9,607 bases of DNA from Bacillota bacterium. GTDB taxonomy: Bacteria > Bacillota > Sulfobacillia > RBS10-35 > JAJYVN01. Below, one piece after another: positions 6,639-9,607 of this stretch. The stretch is taken from positions 1 through 9,607 of the forward strand of contig JAJYVN010000102.1 in NCBI GenBank assembly GCA_021791995.1. The letters are read 5' to 3'. Each line of letters begins with the position of its first letter. Within the stretch, counting starts at the first letter, position 1. The position numbers were made by a program, and so were the translations under genes. The notes beneath the pieces were generated by a model that was not told the DNA's origin, made no database searches, and saw nothing but the letters and a program-made list of their open reading frames with translations.

Positions 6639-7457
6639 GTGAAGATCGGTCTAAGTGGAGAGATGTATCCCCCGAAGTTCAGCGTAGAGGAGGCACTGCG
6701 ACACGCGGCGTCCTGTGGTGCCGACGGATATGAATTGACGATTCCGCGGACAGGGCCCGTGTCCCTGGAGCATCCGGACGGATTCGAACACATCCGGCAA
6801 GCCGCCATCGAGTCTGGGATGGAGATCCCATCCATGGTGTGCCCTGTTCATTGGGAAATGCCCCTCACCGATCCAGATCCGGAACACCGGGCGATCGGTA
6901 TGGCGGCGTTGGAGCAAGCCCTGGAGGTCGGCCGGCGCTTGGGCATTGGTCTGCTGCTTCTGGTACCGGGCGTGGTCACCGCCTCCGTGCCCTATGCCGA
7001 CGCATACGGGCGCGCACAGGAAGCTGTCCGCCGCCTCGCCCGCAGGGCAGAGGAACTCGGCATGCGCATCGGAATCGAGAACGTATGGAATAAGTTTCTC
7101 CTCTCCCCTTTAGAGATGGTGCGCTTCATTGATGAGATTGGATCCTCCGCGGTTGGTGCCTACTTCGACGTGGGCAACATCATGGCCTACGGCTTTCCCC
7201 AGCATTGGATCGCCACCCTCGGCTCCCGGATCCTCGCGGTGCACGTCAAGGATTACCGCACCGATGTCGCCGGCTACGGTGGCTTCGTGTATCTCCTGCA
7301 GGGCAGCGTCCCCTGGCAGGCCGTCCGCACGGAGTTGGAGCACATCGGCTACAACGGATACATCACGGCCGAGTTGCCGCCCTATCGGACCTTCCCAGAG
7401 GACGCCGCCACGGACGCGGTACGCACGATGCGCCGGATCTTCGCCTGCGAACGTTGA
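6639..7457 (+). CDS. Sugar phosphate isomerase/epimerase, TIM barrel (AP endonuclease 2 family)
   Basis: A 272-residue xylose-isomerase-like TIM barrel that by family interconverts a sugar or sugar derivative by metal-dependent isomerisation or epimerisation in the cytoplasm. The N-terminus MKIGLSGEMYPP is strand 1. The likely metal ligands are E147 (IGIENVW), D177 (YFDVGN), H202 (VHVKDY) and E245 (TAELPP), the full set expected of the family. Length is normal. The start is GTG at 6639, chosen because GGGAGGGG lies 5 nt upstream. The open frame continues much further upstream, but that part is antisense to the maturase and not coding. The gene is divergent from the maturase across a 135-bp spacer and ends before a hairpin at 7475-7498. 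Substrate cannot be told; hydroxypyruvate isomerase, ketose 3-epimerase and inosose-type activities all use this fold. Confidence 0.88.
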   Translation: MKIGLSGEMYPPKFSVEEALRHAASCGADGYELTIPRTGPVSLEHPDGFEHIRQAAIESGMEIPSMVCPVHWEMPLTDPDPEHRAIGMAALEQALEVGRRLGIGLLLLVPGVVTASVPYADAYGRAQEAVRRLARRAEELGMRIGIENVWNKFLLSPLEMVRFIDEIGSSAVGAYFDVGNIMAYGFPQHWIATLGSRILAVHVKDYRTDVAGYGGFVYLLQGSVPWQAVRTELEHIGYNGYITAELPPYRTFPEDAATDAVRTMRRIFACER

Positions 7458-7474
7458 TCACCCAGAAAAGCAGA

Positions 7475-7498
7475 GGGCACCGAACTTGTTCGGTGCCC
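7475..7498. terminator. Bidirectional hairpin terminator
   Basis: GGGCACCGAA (7475-7484), loop CTTG, and TTCGGTGCCC (7489-7498) form a 10-bp perfect stem 17 bp after the isomerase stop. On the plus strand it is followed by CTTCTTT (7509-7515); on the minus strand by CTCTGCTTTTCT. It can therefore end both the isomerase and the convergent RRM gene, best fitting the latter. Confidence 0.75.
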
Positions 7499-7541
7499 CG
7501 CTCGCCTGCTTCTTTACGCACTGCCCGACCGAGAAAGGGAA

Positions 7542-7826
7542 CTAGTAACGGCGAGGACCGCGCGGACCACTGGAACGTGGTTCACGTGGCTTCGCCTCGT
7601 TCACGGTCAGAAGCCGCCCACCCATCTCAACGTTTTGCAGCGCGTCAATCGCCTGTTGCAGTTGATCATCCTCAACCTCGACAAAACCGAAGCCGCGCGA
7701 ACGGCCCGTCTCACGATCCGTCGCCACCCGAACGGACAGTACCGTCGCGTGCGGGGAGACCACGTCGTTCAAATCGCCGTCTGTTGCTTCCCACGGAAGG
7801 TTGCCAATGTAAATCGTCTTCGCCAC
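7542..7826 (-). CDS. Single-RRM RNA-binding protein
   Basis: A 94-residue protein consisting of one RNA recognition motif, the small bacterial type thought to bind single-stranded RNA and often linked to cold or stress responses. RNP2 is IYIGNL (5-10) and RNP1 is RGFGFVEV (44-51). The aromatic residues that stack on RNA (Y6, F46, F48) are present, though the last RNP1 position is Val instead of an aromatic. The tail (about 78-94) is short, basic and Pro/Gly/Arg-rich (SSGPRGPRRY), resembling a minimal version of the glycine-rich tail. The start is GTG (7826), with AAAAGGGG 9 nt upstream at 7836-7843. It is convergent with the isomerase and shares the hairpin terminator. No functional link to the sugar genes is evident. 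Family is very clear; its RNA targets are unknown. Confidence 0.92.
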   Translation of the reverse strand: MAKTIYIGNLPWEATDGDLNDVVSPHATVLSVRVATDRETGRSRGFGFVEVEDDQLQQAIDALQNVEMGGRLLTVNEAKPREPRSSGPRGPRRY

Positions 7827-7843
7827 GTTCTCGGACCCCTTTT

Positions 7844-8598
7844 CCTTGGACCATACTTTGGCGGCTCATTGGGGGTCTCGGGAAGCACGGCGGGTGTAGA
7901 CCGAGCCACAAGGTGCCAACCGAGAGACAGCATACGCCAAAGCTTCACGAAACGCAAATGGCGTGTGCTGCACCCCCAAGACGGCGGCCAGGTCGATGCG
8001 AAGCCTTGGAGGGAGATCGCCTGGCAGGCGATTCGGATGCGGCAAACGATGCGCATCGCGCTAAACGAAACGCTGGAGATTGCGCAGTTCCGCTCGCAAG
8101 CGGTTCAAAGTCGCCCTTCGGCACCGCTTGGATCCGGTGGACCGCCCCCGCCTTGGCGCGGGGACTGGACCATCTCCGGTCGACAGGGCCTTTCACTCCG
8201 CGCTCATCCCTGTACCAGGACCGGAGCCATTACGAGCAGCAAGTTTCTCCACATCACCCGTTCCGGAACCTTCTCTAGGGGCCACCATTCGCATCCCGTT
8301 TCCACCGCTTCCCCTCCCCGCGTCGGCCGCCAGCCGACGAACGGACAATCGGCATGCCATCACTCTCGTTGCAGCCCTGCTTCTATATCCCAGGTCGATT
8401 GCTGGCTTTCACGGGCCAAAGGCGTCGGTTTTACAGTGGCCATTGACACTCCGAGGGGTGTTCCCCCGGACCGCACCCAATACCGTCGGAGTTCTGTTCC
8501 CCGCGCGCACACGCGCCTCCATCCTCTTCCCGGGTGGACGGATGCACCCCGCCGAGCCGCAAAGGGACGCACGGTCGACCGGGCGCGGTATCCCATCC
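7844..8598. other. Long gap with no supported gene
   Basis: About 755 bp between the RRM gene's ribosome site and the end of the glycosidase-like gene. Open frames cross it on both strands, but their translations are Arg/Pro/Ser-rich and match no family. It holds short symmetric elements: ATCGCCT-GGC-AGGCGAT (8016-8032), the palindrome CGATGCGCATCG (8047-8058), and CGGTCGACCG (8572-8581). The RRM promoter, and possibly a structured leader or decayed gene, would lie here on the minus strand; none could be established. Confidence 0.5.
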
Positions 8599-9606
8599 CT
8601 ATCCGCGATGCACGGGTTGCAGCAGAATTCGCATGCCTCCCCGAACCGCGTCCTCGGAAAGCAACAGCCGCGCCCCGCCTGCTTGGACGCTTTCCCGGGA
8701 ATCCGTGGCGATGGTTGTGCCCTCCGGTGCATGCAGAACCACCGCATCCAACCGTGCCACCCCCTCGCCTCGCAGCAGCAGATCGACGCGCCAACCAGCA
8801 CTGCTCCCCTCTGGAACAACATGCAGGGAAAGCAGGCCAAACCGCGTGGGATGGTCGGACAAGTGCAGTCCAGAGGTGCACCACACCCTGTCTACCCCGT
8901 GCAGGAGCCTTAACCGCGCACCTTCCTCCCATACAAGTAGGCTGCGCGCCAAAATCAGGTACATCGCCCAGGCCCAACCGTGCGGGATATCGCCACCATG
9001 ACGCTCTGGCTCGACCCCACGCAGTGTTTGCTCCTCCGGCCAACAACGCGTGGGTGTGGCGTGGTTCATGTAGCCGATCAGGACCTCGCGCGCATGCGCA
9101 TACTCCCCTGCACGGATGAGGGCCAACCCCCAAAAACCGGCCGCGTAGGTCCAGACGCCGTCCGCGATCCATCCAATGCCATAACAAATATCCTCCCGCT
9201 CCGCATCGCGGATCATTGCCATCGTGGAAGCGATCGCCGGTGCTGTTGGATCCGCGACCTCCAGGGGGTAGATGGCGTGCATCAGGCCCCATTGGCCTTG
9301 CAGGCGCGCACTGCCACTGGTCGCAGCGGTGCCCCGCTCACCACCCAGCGAACTCGGGAGATACCCGCCGCCCCCCGCATCGCAAACAAAGTCACGGGCA
9401 ATCGCGGTGTTCAGCTGAGCGAGGCTTTCCCGGACCCACTTTTGCCACACGGGGCCCTCTGGACGGGCAAGATACTCAGCAAATGTGGCCGCCGCCCGTA
9501 GGCCCCCGATGAGCCAAAAGGCGTTGGTATAGTCAACGCCGCCGCCCAGCCCACCATCCCCGAGCCCGGCGGGGACCAGACCGCGCCCAGGGAACCGAGG
9601 GGGGAA
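8599..9606 (-). CDS. Six-hairpin glycosidase-like protein, C-terminal part (5' end outside window)
   Basis: The frame is open from the window edge to a TAG at 8599-8601, giving 335 C-terminal residues. An in-frame GTG at 9450 is only internal, because the upstream codons read as good protein (VDYTNAFWLIGGLRAA). The first roughly 210 residues look like paired helices of an (alpha/alpha)6 toroid: NTAIARDF, GYLPSS, DICYGIGWIADGVWTYAAGFWGL, then CWPEEQ with acidic residues that could be catalytic. GGDIPHGWAWAMYLILARSLL and the following GVDRVW, LHLSDHPTRFGLLSLHV are typical of the join to the C-terminal beta-sandwich found in six-hairpin glycosidases. The last roughly 80 residues form that sandwich. 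It probably removes or cleaves sugar residues from a polysaccharide, but substrate and family number cannot be given. Signal peptide status is unknown because the N-terminus is missing. Confidence 0.75.
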   Translation of the reverse strand, partial: FPPRFPGRGLVPAGLGDGGLGGGVDYTNAFWLIGGLRAAATFAEYLARPEGPVWQKWVRESLAQLNTAIARDFVCDAGGGGYLPSSLGGERGTAATSGSARLQGQWGLMHAIYPLEVADPTAPAIASTMAMIRDAEREDICYGIGWIADGVWTYAAGFWGLALIRAGEYAHAREVLIGYMNHATPTRCWPEEQTLRGVEPERHGGDIPHGWAWAMYLILARSLLVWEEGARLRLLHGVDRVWCTSGLHLSDHPTRFGLLSLHVVPEGSSAGWRVDLLLRGEGVARLDAVVLHAPEGTTIATDSRESVQAGGARLLLSEDAVRGGMRILLQPVHRG

Positions 9607-9607
9607 C

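Noticed and set aside
8101..8280. Possible T-box or other riboswitch on the minus strand
   Set aside because: Some GC-rich segments recall an antiterminator, but no T-box consensus and no suitable downstream gene were found.
7635..9119. 494-residue plus-strand open frame
   Set aside because: It runs antisense through both the RRM gene and the glycosidase-like gene; its translation is low-quality Arg/Pro/His-rich sequence.
8360..9292. 310-residue minus-strand open frame
   Set aside because: It is a different frame overlapping the glycosidase-like gene, whose own frame has coherent helical and family-like motifs.

Overview
The window reads as chromosomal DNA of a high-GC bacterium, most likely a Gram-positive Bacillota (for example a thermophilic or acidophilic lineage near Alicyclobacillaceae or Limnochordia; this placement is inference). 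The reasons are strong purine-rich ribosome sites (GGAGG, GGGGAGG, AAGGGGGG), use of TTG and GTG starts beside ATG, a secreted protein made of S-layer homology repeats, and an oxygen-sensitive radical SAM enzyme that points to anaerobic or facultative growth.

Layout. Positions 1-602 hold the C-terminal half of a broken ISKra4-family transposase. Positions 603-1550 are a poorly coding stretch with one possible unrecognised small gene (762-1088). A cytoplasmic clan GH-A glycoside hydrolase (1551-2843, +) ends at a GC-rich hairpin. A small secreted SLH-domain protein follows (3068-3964, +), with a hairpin in its leader. A very strong 17-bp hairpin (4000-4038) separates it from a convergent two-gene minus-strand unit: an anaerobic sulfatase-maturase-type radical SAM/SPASM protein with a C-terminal SEC-C tail (5157-6503), then a UroD/MtaA-like protein (4121-5074). 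Divergent from the maturase, across a 135-bp spacer with a good operator-like inverted repeat, is a sugar phosphate isomerase/epimerase (6639-7457, +). A second bidirectional-looking hairpin (7475-7498) lies between it and a convergent single-RRM RNA-binding protein (7542-7826, -). A roughly 755-bp stretch without a convincing gene follows. The right edge holds the C-terminal part of a six-hairpin-type glycosidase-like protein (8599-9606, -) whose start is outside the window.

How the parts may work together. Two carbohydrate-active proteins, a sugar isomerase, a sulfatase-maturase-like enzyme and a methyltransferase-like UroD homologue together suggest a locus for degrading a decorated (sulfated and/or methylated) glycan. 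No sulfatase, transporter or corrinoid protein is visible here, so this is a hypothesis. The RRM and SLH genes look like unrelated neighbours. No CRISPR array, tRNA or rRNA was seen.
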